Below, one piece after another: positions 8,446 through 16,567 of a stretch of 46,592 nucleotides of DNA; position 1 is the stretch's first letter, and the number at the start of each line of letters is the position of its first letter. This DNA is from Bradyrhizobium genosp. SA-3 (GTDB lineage: Bacteria; Pseudomonadota; Alphaproteobacteria; Rhizobiales; Xanthobacteraceae): contig NZ_PSRT01000069.1 of assembly GCF_004212635.1 (NCBI RefSeq), forward strand, positions 1 to 46,592, given 5' to 3'. The notes beneath the pieces are model-generated. The model was not told where the DNA came from, made no database searches, and was given only the letters and a program-made list of their open reading frames with translations. Position numbers and translations under genes: made by a program.

Positions 8446-9594
8446 TCAGCCGGTGCGGGCCTTTGCGAGGAAGTCCAGCAGCAACCGGGCGACTTCGGCC
8501 GGCTGCTCCTGCTGCACCCAATGGCCGGCGCCATCGACCAGATGGCAGCCCAGCATCTTTGTGCACGCGCGCGCCTGCATCGCCTCGAACACGCCGGGGC
8601 GCTGATAGGTGCCCCAATCCTGCTTGCCCGAGATAAAGCAGGAGGGCACGTCGATACTGCGGCCAGAGAACAGTTGCAGTTCATGATTGAAAGCCCCCGA
8701 TGTGCCGCAGCGATACCATTGCAGCCCACCCTGGAATCCGGTGCGGCCATATTCGGCGGCGTAATAGGCGAGCTCGCGATCGGGCAGCCATTGATTGGCG
8801 ACGATGGCGGCCGGCGACGGCATCTCTTTCGCGACCGTCTCCGGCATGGTCTCATTCAGGTCCATCACGTAATAGGTCGGCAGCTTCGCCAGTTCGTTCG
8901 CCGACCACGATTCCAGCGGGTGCGGCTTGTTGCCGGTCCAGTCCGCGCTCTTGTGATGATAGTAGGCGCGCAGGAAATCGTGCACGCCCTGCGGCGCGCG
9001 GTGCATGTCGGCGTTGGCCGCGCGTGTCGAATAGTACCATTGATAGTGTTTTCGCGGGCGCGGCAGCGCGGCAAGCTCGCGATGCACTGCGTCTTCGGCC
9101 GCAGGCTTTGCCGGCGTGTCGACTGTGTTGAAGGGCAGCGGCGGCGGTCCGCCGAACGGCGCGCTCATCATCGTCACTGAGCGAAACACGTCGGGCCGGA
9201 TCAGCGCGCACCAGGCCGCCACCGGGCTGCCGAAATCATGTCCGACCACATCAACCTGCCGGTAGCCGAAAGCCGACACCAGCGCGAGCGCGTCACGCAC
9301 CAGGTTGAAGAGCGAGAAGGGCGCGAGATCGCCGTCGTACTCGGCGATCCATCCCGTCGTGCGCCCATAGCCGCGCTGGTCCGGCGCGATCACGTGATAG
9401 CCGGCGGCGGCGAGCGCCGGCATCACCTTGCGCCAGGAGAAGGCCAGCTCGGGAAAGCCGTGCAGCAGGAGGATGCAGGGCCGGCCCTTGGTCTCGAAGC
9501 CGGCTTCCAGCACCTGCATGCGCAAGCCGTTGATGCCGTCAACGTAACGCGAGCGGATGCCGGCGGGAAGGGGGATGTCGGAGAGCGTTGGCAT
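8446..9594 (-). CDS. Epoxide hydrolase-type alpha/beta hydrolase
   Basis: 382 aa. Oxyanion motif HGFPE (45-49), DQRGYGRT (72-79), nucleophile D120 in VVGHDFGSP and catalytic histidine near H358 in GAGHWVQQ. Asp as nucleophile with HGFPE is the epoxide hydrolase/haloalkane dehalogenase pattern; the length and the ring-opening tyrosine-rich cap (WYYSTRA, YYHHKS) fit epoxide hydrolase better. It adds water to an epoxide to give a diol. ATG 9594 has GGAGG 5 nt upstream. It is the last gene of a minus-strand run with two MBL hydrolases, a GST and a FAH-family protein. Confidence 0.88.
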   Translation of the reverse strand: MPTLSDIPLPAGIRSRYVDGINGLRMQVLEAGFETKGRPCILLLHGFPELAFSWRKVMPALAAAGYHVIAPDQRGYGRTTGWIAEYDGDLAPFSLFNLVRDALALVSAFGYRQVDVVGHDFGSPVAAWCALIRPDVFRSVTMMSAPFGGPPPLPFNTVDTPAKPAAEDAVHRELAALPRPRKHYQWYYSTRAANADMHRAPQGVHDFLRAYYHHKSADWTGNKPHPLESWSANELAKLPTYYVMDLNETMPETVAKEMPSPAAIVANQWLPDRELAYYAAEYGRTGFQGGLQWYRCGTSGAFNHELQLFSGRSIDVPSCFISGKQDWGTYQRPGVFEAMQARACTKMLGCHLVDGAGHWVQQEQPAEVARLLLDFLAKARTG

Positions 9595-9623
9595 CGTTTC
9601 CTCCGTGAGGGCACGAAATACAA

Positions 9624-9731
9624 GGGTGGGTTAGCGCAGCGTAACCCACCGCTTCTGCGTCTGCGGAAACCAAATAGGTGGGTTACGCTCAGCGTCTCCG
9701 CTTCGCGCAGCCGCAGAGCTAACCCACCCTA
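9624..9731. repeat. Palindromic repeat, GGGTGGGTTA family
   Basis: Starts AGGGTGGGTTAGC and ends GCTAACCCACCCT, with inner copies GTAACCCACC and GGTGGGTTAC. It sits between the epoxide hydrolase and the MBL hydrolase genes, both on the minus strand. Confidence 0.85.
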
Positions 9732-9752
9732 CGACGTCCCTACGAGATCTCG

Positions 9753-10622
9753 CTACACCGCCGCGCAGACGAATCCGCTGCCCTTGCGCTTGATCTTCCC
9801 GATCGACGGCGAGGGGAAATGCGCGGTGCAGCACAGCGTGTCGCTGTCGCAATAGCGCTCCAGGAAGCTGCGGCGCGTTTTCGCCGCCGTGGCCTGATCG
9901 ACGTCGAACTTCATCGACAGCTCCGGATAGAGCGCCTGTAGCGGCGAGTGGATGAGATCGCCGGAGAACACCGCATCGTCCTTGCCGCGTCCGATGGCGA
10001 AGGCGACATGGCCCGGCGTGTGGCCGGGCGTCGGCAGGATGCGGATGTGATCGCCGATCTGATGGTCGCCGCCGACGAGTTCGTGGCGCCCCGCCTCCAC
10101 CACCGGCAGCACGCTGTCGGCAAAGGGCGGGACCTCCGCCTTCGCATTGTTCTCGGTCCAGTAGTCGAACTCCCGCTTGGCGAAGACATAGCGCGCCTTG
10201 GGGAAGGTCGGCACCCAGCGGCCGTTCTCGAGCCGGGTGTTCCAGCCGACGTGATCGGCATGCAGATGCGTGCACATCACGAAGTCGATGTCGCCCGCCG
10301 ACACCCCGGCGGCGTGGAGGCCGCGCAAATAGGTGTCGTCGGTCTTCAAGTGCCATTTCGGTCGCTGCGGCCGCGGCTTGTCATTGCCGATGCAGCTGTC
10401 GATCAGGATGGTGTGATGCGGCGTCTTCACCACGTAGGACTGGAAGCACAGGATCAGCGTGTCCTGCTCGTCCAGTGCCTTGGCCTGTCGCATCCAGTCC
10501 CGGTTCTCGGCCAGCACCTCCGCCGTCAGCCCCGGAATGAACTCCAGCGCCGAGAAGAAGGGGACTTCCTGCTCGATGACGCGATGGATCGTGAGATCGC
10601 CGATCGAGTATTTGAGGCTCAT
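9753..10622 (-). CDS. MBL-fold metallo-hydrolase, paralogue 1
   Basis: 289 aa with the complete metallo-beta-lactamase metal motif: THLHADHVGW (HxHxDH), then TPGHTPGHVAF, FSGDLIH and a late TAHFP histidine. No signal peptide, so a cytoplasmic two-metal hydrolase of the lactonase or glyoxalase II kind. It shares long identical stretches (VGWNTRL, GRWVPTFPKARY) with the protein encoded at 12426-13322, so the two are paralogues. AGGAG precedes ATG 10622. The GST gene ends 15 bp upstream on the same strand, making an operon likely. Confidence 0.9.
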   Translation of the reverse strand: MSLKYSIGDLTIHRVIEQEVPFFSALEFIPGLTAEVLAENRDWMRQAKALDEQDTLILCFQSYVVKTPHHTILIDSCIGNDKPRPQRPKWHLKTDDTYLRGLHAAGVSAGDIDFVMCTHLHADHVGWNTRLENGRWVPTFPKARYVFAKREFDYWTENNAKAEVPPFADSVLPVVEAGRHELVGGDHQIGDHIRILPTPGHTPGHVAFAIGRGKDDAVFSGDLIHSPLQALYPELSMKFDVDQATAAKTRRSFLERYCDSDTLCCTAHFPSPSIGKIKRKGSGFVCAAV

Positions 10623-10637
10623 GAGAGCTCCTGCGAT

Positions 10638-11249
10638 TTACGCTGGAGGCGGCACCGAGATTTTCACGGAGGGCCGCTCCAGCATCTTCTGATTGAAGGC
10701 GTCGAGCTTCGGATAGGCCTTGCGCCAGCCGCAATCGGCGAAACGGAAGTCGGCATAGCCGAGCACGCAAACGAGGCCGATCTGCGAGATGTCGAACGGG
10801 CCGTTCAGCACCTCTGGCATGTTCTCGAAGCGCGCCATGCCGGTCCAAGCCCTGTTCCAATGGTCGTCCGACCAGGCCTGCCATTGCAGGCCCTGCGGCC
10901 GCACCATCTTCTCGTAGCGGCACAGCAGCATGGAATCGAGCATGCCGTTGATCAGCGAGTGGTTGGTCTTGGCCTTCCACCGCCGCGGACCGTAGCCGGG
11001 GATCAGGCTGCCGCCGGCCATCTCATTGAGATATTCGACGATGACGTAGGAGTCCAAAATCACGTCGCCGTCATTGGTGATCAGCACCGGCAGCTTCTTC
11101 AGCGGCGTGATGCGCGAATAGTCCTCGTTGGCCGTGCCCGGCGCGACGGTTGCGGGCACGAGCTCGATCTTGTCGATCAACCCGAGCTCGATCGCGGCGA
11201 TGCGCACCTTGCGGGCGAAGGGCGAGGCGGGGGAGAAGGTGAGTTTCAT
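10638..11249 (-). CDS. Glutathione S-transferase
   Basis: 203 aa from ATG 11249, chosen because MKLTFSPASPFARKVR is the usual thioredoxin-fold opening with the catalytic serine at S6 or S9; the frame is open further upstream but only through a repeat. The cis-proline is in KKLPVL (about 51-56) and the glutathione contact region is ILDSYVI. The C-terminal helical domain is complete (W-rich segment QWQAWSDDHW). It may conjugate or reduce an electrophile with glutathione. Fifteen bp separate it from the downstream MBL hydrolase gene. Confidence 0.9.
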   Translation of the reverse strand: MKLTFSPASPFARKVRIAAIELGLIDKIELVPATVAPGTANEDYSRITPLKKLPVLITNDGDVILDSYVIVEYLNEMAGGSLIPGYGPRRWKAKTNHSLINGMLDSMLLCRYEKMVRPQGLQWQAWSDDHWNRAWTGMARFENMPEVLNGPFDISQIGLVCVLGYADFRFADCGWRKAYPKLDAFNQKMLERPSVKISVPPPA

Positions 11250-11284
11250 GGCGAGTACCTTGACGAATATCCGGCAGTTGTTTT

Positions 11285-11370
11285 CGTCACTGCGAGCGAA
11301 GCGAAGCAATCCAGGCTGTCTCCGGGGAAATAGTCTGGATTGCTTCGTCGCTTCGCTCCTCGCAATGACG
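11285..11370. repeat. Palindromic repeat, CGTCATTGCGAG family, copy 3
   Basis: CGTCACTGCGAGCGAAGCG ... CCTCGCAATGACG with GAAGCAATCCAG and CTGGATTGCTTC inside; one base of the outer arm (C instead of T) differs from the other copies. Between the GST and FAH-family genes. Confidence 0.88.
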
Positions 11371-11395
11371 GTGTGGCAACAGCTGTCGTCGCAGC

Positions 11396-12238
11396 CTACG
11401 CCGCGATGATCTCCTGGCGCTGCTCGCCGAGACCTTCGATGCCGAGCGTGACGACGTCGCCGACATTGAGGAAGGTCGGCGGCTTCATGCCGAGGCCGAC
11501 GCCGGGCGGGGTGCCCGTGGTGATGATGTCGCCGGGCAGGAGCGTCATGAACTGCGAGACGTAGGAGACGCACTTCGCCATCGAGAAGATCATCGTCTTG
11601 GTCGAGCCGGTCTGGCGGCGCTGGCCGTTGACGTCGAGCCACATCGGCAGGTCCTGCACGTCCTTGATCTCGTCCTTGGTGGCGAGCCACGGCCCGAGCG
11701 GGCCGAACGTGTCGTGCGACTTGCCCTTGGTCCACTGGCCCAGGCGCTCGGTCTGGAAGTTGCGCTCGGAGACGTCGTTGCAGACGCAATAGCCGGCGAC
11801 GTAGTTCAGCGCGTCGGCTTCCGAGACATATTTGGCACGGGTGCCGATGATCGCGGCGATCTCGACCTCCCAGTCGAGCTTGGTCGAGCCGCGCGGCTTC
11901 TCGACCGCGTCGTTCGGGCCGGACAGCGAGGTGTTCGCCTTCATGAAGATGATCGGCTCGCTCGGGATCGCAGCGCCGGTCTCCTTGGCGTGGTCGCTGT
12001 AGTTGAGGCCGATGGCGACGAATTTCGAGATGCCGGTGACCGGCGCGCCGAACCGCGGCTTGCCTGACACGGCGGGCAGCGAGGCGGGATCAAGGCCTGC
12101 CAGCTTCTTCAGGGTATCCGGCGAATAGGCTTCACCGGTCAGGTCCTTCACATGCGCCGACAGGTCGCGCAACTGGCCGGATCTATCGATCAGGCCGGGC
12201 TTTTCCGCACCCTTCTCGCCGTAACGAACAAGCTTCAT
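11396..12238 (-). CDS. Fumarylacetoacetate hydrolase family protein
   Basis: 280 aa from ATG 12238, which has AGGGAG 9 nt upstream and gives the typical start MKLVRYG. Divalent-metal ligands of the FAH fold are seen as ExE in DWEVEIAAIIG (about 124-134) and Asp in CNDVSERNFQ (about 155-164); the active-site loop TTGTPPGVGLG lies at about 241-251. The family cleaves C-C bonds or decarboxylates and isomerises acylpyruvates, often in aromatic degradation. The protein resembles the ureidoglycolate lyase/5-oxopent-3-ene-tricarboxylate branch, but substrate is not determined. Same strand as GST, MBL and epoxide hydrolase genes. Confidence 0.9.
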   Translation of the reverse strand: MKLVRYGEKGAEKPGLIDRSGQLRDLSAHVKDLTGEAYSPDTLKKLAGLDPASLPAVSGKPRFGAPVTGISKFVAIGLNYSDHAKETGAAIPSEPIIFMKANTSLSGPNDAVEKPRGSTKLDWEVEIAAIIGTRAKYVSEADALNYVAGYCVCNDVSERNFQTERLGQWTKGKSHDTFGPLGPWLATKDEIKDVQDLPMWLDVNGQRRQTGSTKTMIFSMAKCVSYVSQFMTLLPGDIITTGTPPGVGLGMKPPTFLNVGDVVTLGIEGLGEQRQEIIAA

Positions 12239-12345
12239 TCTCGTTTCTCCCTGGGAATGGACCGATCGGTTGAACTGCTTCATGGAACAGGGCGGCGGGA
12301 AATTCAACCGCCTAGAGAGGAGCGCATTGCTGCCAATCTTTGGAA

Positions 12346-12427
12346 GGTGGGCAAAGGCGCCGAGCGCCGTGCCCACCAATTCTTTTTAATGGCCGGGACG
12401 GTGGGCACGCGTCGCTTTGCCCACGCT
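12346..12427. repeat. Palindromic repeat, GGTGGGCA family
   Basis: GGTGGGCAAAGGCGC pairs with GCGCCGTGCCCACC, then a second GGTGGGCACGCGTCGC pairs with the following TTTGCCCACGC. Lies between the FAH-family and second MBL genes. Confidence 0.8.
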
Positions 12428-13322
12428 ACGATTGCAACGCCTCAAACCTGAACGCGTCTCCCGCCCGCTTGATATGCCCGGCCGAATAGTGCCCGCCGAT
12501 CACCAGTGTCGGCGTGTCGGCAAACCGCGAGAACATCTCGTGCCGGGTCGCCGCCGATTGAGCGGGATCGGAATCGACGACCGAGCACCAGTCGAGATGC
12601 GCCATCTGGCAGGGATGATGGGCAACGTCGCCAGTCAGAAGCCCCTGCTCGCCACCGGACTCGATCAGGACGCTCATGTGCCCGGGGCTGTGGCCCGGGG
12701 TCGGGATCATCTTGATTTCCTCGCAGAGCCGGTGGTTGCTCGGGATCAGCTCGGCCCGGTCAGCATCGACGACCGGCTTCACGGAATCGTTGAACACCGC
12801 AACCTTGTCCGGCTCGACCGTGTAATCGCGCCAGTACTCATATTCGGTCCTGCCGAAGAGGTAGCGCGCCTTCGGGAAGGTCGGCACCCATCGGCCGTCG
12901 ACCAGCCTCGTGTTCCAGCCGACATGGTCGACGTGAAGATGCGTGCACAGCACGGTGTCGATGCTCTCGGGGGGAAAACCCGCCGCCGTCATGGTCTCCA
13001 GAAACGGCGTGCTGCGGTTGTTCCAGGTCGGGACGCTACGGCCTTGCTTGTCGTTGCCAAGGCCGGTGTCGACCACGATCCGGCGCGAAGACGTCTCCAC
13101 CACCAGCGAGTGGATCGACATCTTCAGCCGGCCTTCTTCGGTGGCGAACTGCGGGATCAGCCAGGACAGCTTCCGGATCTCGTCGTTGGTCGCTGCCGGC
13201 AGGATGAAGCGGGTCGAGCCCACCGTCTCCATTTCGACGAATTTCGTGATCTTGACGTTGCCGACCTTCCACTGCATCCGGCGCATCCCCGTGTTCTTGC
13301 TCTTGCGTTGGAACATGCGCAT
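12426..13322 (-). CDS. MBL-fold metallo-hydrolase, paralogue 2
   Basis: 298 aa. Metal motif THLHVDHVGW (HxHxDH), then TPGHSPGHMSV, LTGDVAHHP and IGGHYSAGH. The two start codons at 13322 and 13316 both fit (GGCGGA is 4 or about 10 nt away), so the N-terminus is uncertain by two residues. Clearly paralogous to the protein at 9753-10622 (shared VGWNTRLxxGRWVPTFPKARY) but with a longer C-terminal part. First gene of the minus-strand catabolic-looking set; a quorum-lactonase-like or glyoxalase-like reaction is possible but unproved. Confidence 0.88.
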   Translation of the reverse strand: MRMFQRKSKNTGMRRMQWKVGNVKITKFVEMETVGSTRFILPAATNDEIRKLSWLIPQFATEEGRLKMSIHSLVVETSSRRIVVDTGLGNDKQGRSVPTWNNRSTPFLETMTAAGFPPESIDTVLCTHLHVDHVGWNTRLVDGRWVPTFPKARYLFGRTEYEYWRDYTVEPDKVAVFNDSVKPVVDADRAELIPSNHRLCEEIKMIPTPGHSPGHMSVLIESGGEQGLLTGDVAHHPCQMAHLDWCSVVDSDPAQSAATRHEMFSRFADTPTLVIGGHYSAGHIKRAGDAFRFEALQS

Positions 13323-13403
13323 TTTCCGCCATCAAGCGCAATGGATCATCTGAGGTGATGTGGCGTTATCGCGGGGAACCGGAAAGAAGCTGGAGAGGGA
13401 GCC

Positions 13404-13880
13404 ATGCCAGAGCTTGCGATTTCCGCGGACAAGGTCGCCTTCATCATCGAGAAGGCGCGCGAATTCGACGTCAAGGAGGCGGCTTCCGATCCGGATTCCG
13501 GCTCGAACCCGAGCGATGACGACGCGATCGACGTCCTCGAGGACGACGGCTCCGATCCGGTCGGCCACGAGCTCGGCAGCTTCATGATCGTCTTGAACGA
13601 GGACGAGCAGATCGATCTCGTCGCGCTGACCTGGCTCGGTCGCGGCGACGGCACCATCGATGATTGGGACGATTTGCGCGCTCGTGCGGTGGAGGCGCGG
13701 GGTGAGTATGGCAGCCCGCGCCGCGAAACGGTGCACTATCTGCTCGGTGAGCCCATGCTGGGCGATCTGCTCGCTGCTGGACTCGACGAATTCGGTATCG
13801 ACTGGGCCAGTGAGCGTCTCACCGCCGATTCCTCCGATCCCAGCGAGCGCGACGAGGACGAAGCGACGAAGCAGCGGTAA
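13404..13880 (+). CDS. DUF3775 domain protein
   Basis: 158-aa acidic soluble protein. It starts MPELAISADKVAFIIEKAR and has an Asp/Glu/Ser-rich insertion (about 27-52), then a conserved-looking core VALTWLGRGDGTIDDW and HYLLGEPMLGDLLAAGLDEFG, which I recognise as the DUF3775 pattern. Function is unknown. GAGGGAG lies 2-8 nt before the ATG. Divergent from the MBL gene and convergent with the SDR at 13931. Confidence 0.8.
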   Translation: MPELAISADKVAFIIEKAREFDVKEAASDPDSGSNPSDDDAIDVLEDDGSDPVGHELGSFMIVLNEDEQIDLVALTWLGRGDGTIDDWDDLRARAVEARGEYGSPRRETVHYLLGEPMLGDLLAAGLDEFGIDWASERLTADSSDPSERDEDEATKQR

Positions 13881-13890
13881 CTTCGTTAGA

Positions 13891-13924
13891 CCACTCTCTC
13901 CCCGCAGTCGCGGGGAGAGAGTGG
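13891..13924. terminator. 15-bp perfect hairpin between convergent genes
   Basis: CCACTCTCTCCCCGC (13891-13905), loop AGTC, then its exact complement (13910-13924). It sits between the stops of the DUF3775 gene and the minus-strand SDR and probably ends transcription both ways, although there is no T-tract. Confidence 0.65.
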
Positions 13925-13930
13925 AGAGCT

Positions 13931-14713
13931 TTACAGCGTTCCCGGGAACGCGCCGCCATCGAGCAAGATGTTCTGCCCGGTGATGAAGCCGGCCTTGGCG
14001 CCGCAGAGGAAGGCGCAGGCATAGCCGAACTCGTCGGGCTGGCCGAAGCGCCCGGCGGGGTTGAGCTTGGCGCGCTCGGCCAGGATCTGCTCCGGCGTGA
14101 CACCGCGCTTGTCGGCCTCGGCCTTGGCGGTGCCGGTCAGGCGGTCGGTCTCGAACGGGCCGGGCAACAGGCCGTTGATCGTGACGTTGTTGATCACGGT
14201 CTTGCGCGACAGGCCGGCGATGAAGCCGGTGAGGCCGGCGCGTGCACCGTTGGAGAGGCCGAGGATGTCGATCGGCGCCTTCACCGCGGCCGAGGTGATG
14301 TTGACGATGCGCCCGAACTTGCGCGCCATCATGCCGTCCACCGTCGCCTTGATCAGCTCGATCGGGGTGAGCATGTTGGCGTCGATCGCCTTGATCCAGT
14401 CGTCGCGGGTCCAGTTGCGGAAATCGCCGGGCGGCGGGCCGCCGGCATTGTTGATCAGGATATCAGGCTCGGGGCAGGCCTTCAGCACGGCCTCGCGGCC
14501 CGCCGGCGTCGTGATGTCGCCGACGATCTCGGTGACGGTCACGTCAGGATAGGCTTTGCGGATATCGTCGGCCGTCTTCTTCAGGGCTTCGGCGCCGCGC
14601 GCGGTCAGCGTGACGTGAACGCCGGCCTCCGCCAGTGCGATGGCGCAGGCGCGCCCGAGACCCTTGCTGGATGCGCAGACGATGGCGCGGCGACCTTTGA
14701 TCCCAAGATCCAC
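13931..14713 (-). CDS. SDR-fold protein without the Tyr-Lys catalytic pair
   Basis: 260 aa, GTG start with GGGAG 7 nt upstream. The coenzyme loop ASSKGLGRA (about 14-22) and INNAGG (about 90-95) are in place, and the C-terminal LLDGGAFPG is typical of FabG-like SDRs. At the active site, however, the segment after ITSAAVK reads LGLSNGARAGLTG: where Tyr and Lys of YxxxK belong there are Leu and Ala. A related set of proteins carries the same SNGARAGLTG signature, so this may be a genuine subfamily with another chemistry or a binding role. Annotating it as 3-oxoacyl-ACP reductase would be unsafe. Confidence 0.85.
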   Translation of the reverse strand: MDLGIKGRRAIVCASSKGLGRACAIALAEAGVHVTLTARGAEALKKTADDIRKAYPDVTVTEIVGDITTPAGREAVLKACPEPDILINNAGGPPPGDFRNWTRDDWIKAIDANMLTPIELIKATVDGMMARKFGRIVNITSAAVKAPIDILGLSNGARAGLTGFIAGLSRKTVINNVTINGLLPGPFETDRLTGTAKAEADKRGVTPEQILAERAKLNPAGRFGQPDEFGYACAFLCGAKAGFITGQNILLDGGAFPGTL

Positions 14714-14838
14714 TGTTTCACTCCCGTAATGTCAGGCAGGTTTTGGATGCGGCCACTTTAGCCAACATCAGTGCCGCTGATAAGGGACGGGCCCACGTCA
14801 AAATGCATGGCGAGTCCGCGCGGCGATGCAAATGCGCC

Positions 14839-15351
14839 CTAGATGCGCCGCTCCTGCTTGAGGCGGTCGATCGCGGCAGCCGCCTCCGGCGGCAGCGACT
14901 TGAATCCCATCCGCCCCACCGTCGAGAACAACGGCCGCAGATGCGAGCCGGCGAGGAACGTCGGCTCGCGGTTGGCCGGCACGATCTGGTCGAACACCGC
15001 TACCAGCGTGATGGCGACGAGGCCGACCCTGATGGCGCCGAGCGCGGCGCCGCCGAGCCGGTCGCCGATGCCGGCCTCGCCGATGGTGTCGTTCAGCGCG
15101 ATGCGGCCGATATGCCCGAGCAGCATGCCGACCACCACGAAGATGGCGAAGAACCAGATCCAGTTCTGGAGCAGCGGCGAATTCGGGTTGGCTGCGATCT
15201 GCGGCGCGATCAGCGGCATCAGCGCCACCGCCATCGGCGCGGCGAGGAGATAGGCGAGGATGGTCATGGCGCTGCGCAGCAGCCCGGTCCTGAACCCGAG
15301 GCCGACCGCGATGGCGAGTGCCGCATAGACCGCGAGATCGAAACCGTTCAT
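14839..15351 (-). CDS. CvpA family inner-membrane protein
   Basis: 170 aa. Four hydrophobic segments at about 4-22, 26-52, 63-82 and 103-122, with the glycine-rich loop GEAGIGDRLGGAALGAIRVGL between the third and fourth, which is the conserved CvpA core. CvpA proteins are linked to colicin V secretion, bile or envelope stress and sometimes precede purF; purF is not seen here. Lone gene between two SDRs in the opposite or same strand. AGGTGAG lies upstream of ATG 15351. Confidence 0.85.
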   Translation of the reverse strand: MNGFDLAVYAALAIAVGLGFRTGLLRSAMTILAYLLAAPMAVALMPLIAPQIAANPNSPLLQNWIWFFAIFVVVGMLLGHIGRIALNDTIGEAGIGDRLGGAALGAIRVGLVAITLVAVFDQIVPANREPTFLAGSHLRPLFSTVGRMGFKSLPPEAAAAIDRLKQERRI

Positions 15352-15499
15352 GCGTGCGAGCTCACCTCGGGGAACGTTGCTGCGCTGGAACGAATGAACG
15401 CCGCACCGATCATTCCGGTTTCAGATCGCTAAAATCGTCTGTATTGATGGCTGCAAAAGCTCAGGGATTACGCCCAAGGAAGTCGTCAAGGAAATCGTC

Positions 15500-16261
15500 A
15501 TGTCAGACCTATTCGACGTCAGTAAAGAAACCATCCTCGTGACCGGCGCGAGCCAGGGGTTGGGGCGGCAATTTGCCCGGGTGCTGGCGGCCCATGGTGC
15601 ATCCGTCGCACTCGCGGCGCGGCAGACCGACAAGCTGAAAAGCCTGGAAGAAGAAATCCGCGGCAAGGGCGGCCGCGCCGCCGCCGTCGCGCTCGACGTC
15701 ACCGACACCGCATCGATCGCCAGGGCGGTCGATGCGGTGGAAGCCGTGCTCGGGCCCGTCACCGTGCTGATCAATAATGCCGGCATCGCCATCGAGAAGC
15801 TCGCGACCGAGCAGACCGAGGCCGATTGGGATGCCGTGATCGGCGCCAACCTGAAGGGCGCCTATTTCCTCGCGACGGAAGTGGCGCGGCGCATGATCGC
15901 GCGCAAGCAGTCGGGCAACATCGTCAACATCGCTTCCGTGCTCGGCACCGGCGTGCTCAAGGCGGTGTCGCCCTACGCGATCTCCAAGGCCGGCATCATC
16001 CAGGCGACGAGGGCGATGGCGCTGGAGCTCGCGGGCCAGAACATCCGCATCAACGCGCTCGCGCCCGGCTATGTCGACACCGAGATGAACCACGCCTTCT
16101 GGTCGACGCCGGCGGGCGAGCGCCTGGCCAAACGCATCCCGCAGCGCCGCGTCGGCGCCGAGTCCGATCTCGACGGCGCGATCCTGCTGCTGGCGTCGAA
16201 TGCGTCGCGCTATATGACCGGCAGTGTGGTCACCGTGGACGGCGGGTTCTTGCTGAATTGA
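15500..16261 (+). CDS. SDR family oxidoreductase (classical, complete active site)
   Basis: 253 aa. TGASQGLG (15-22), INNAG (about 91-95), Ser in NIASVLG and the full YAISK motif (about 158-162) give a classical NAD(P)-dependent dehydrogenase; the C-terminus MTGSVVTVDGGF is typical. Substrate unknown, probably a hydroxyacyl or sugar-like alcohol. ATG 15500 follows AAGGAAATCGTC. Of the three SDRs in the first 17 kb this is the only one with an intact Tyr-Lys pair. Divergent from cvpA. Confidence 0.92.
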   Translation: MSDLFDVSKETILVTGASQGLGRQFARVLAAHGASVALAARQTDKLKSLEEEIRGKGGRAAAVALDVTDTASIARAVDAVEAVLGPVTVLINNAGIAIEKLATEQTEADWDAVIGANLKGAYFLATEVARRMIARKQSGNIVNIASVLGTGVLKAVSPYAISKAGIIQATRAMALELAGQNIRINALAPGYVDTEMNHAFWSTPAGERLAKRIPQRRVGAESDLDGAILLLASNASRYMTGSVVTVDGGFLLN

Positions 16262-16268
16262 TTTTCTC

Positions 16269-16412
16269 CGTCGTCCCGGACAAGCGCGCCTCAAGCGCGC
16301 GCAGATCCGGGACCCATAACCACAGGGAGAAGTGTGGTGCGAGATCGGTAACTCCGAGTCTTCGCCAAACCTCTCCCTGTGGTTATGGGTCCCGGCCTTC
16401 GCCGGGACGACG
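16269..16412. repeat. Palindromic repeat, CGTCGTCCCGG family, copy 2
   Basis: CGTCGTCCCGG ... CCGGGACGACG outer arms and GGGACCCATAACCACAGGGA / CCCTGTGGTTATGGGTCCC inner arms; the sequence TCAAGCGCGC is inserted on the left side only. It separates the SDR stop from the GMC remnant. Confidence 0.85.
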
Positions 16413-16431
16413 ATGAGGAGACAGCGTCGCG

Positions 16432-16567
16432 CTAACTCGCCCGCATCTCCCCCCTGATCATATCCGCCGCCTTCCCCGATCATGATCGTCGGCGCGTTGG
16501 TGTTGCCGCCGATCAGCGTCGGCATGATCGAGGCGTCAACGACGCGCAATGACGGTGTTTGCCACCC
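16432..16567 (-). pseudogene. C-terminal remnant of a GMC oxidoreductase, frameshifted
   Basis: The minus strand encodes LRVVDASIMPTLIGGNTNAP then TIMIGE, the hallmark C-terminus of choline-dehydrogenase-like GMC flavoproteins. After GE two bases are missing; reading on in the other frame gives KAADMIRGEMRAS and a stop at 16432, exactly the expected ending. Nothing of the other ~500 residues remains: 12 nt upstream is the stop codon of the aldehyde dehydrogenase gene. So a large deletion has joined the ALDH 3' end to the GMC 3' end. An alcohol-to-aldehyde-to-acid pair of enzymes probably stood here. Confidence 0.85.

Noticed and set aside
10638..11789. GST reading frame extended to 383 residues
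   Set aside because: The extra N-terminal part is translated from a palindromic repeat and the antisense side of the FAH gene; ATG 11249 gives the correct fold start.
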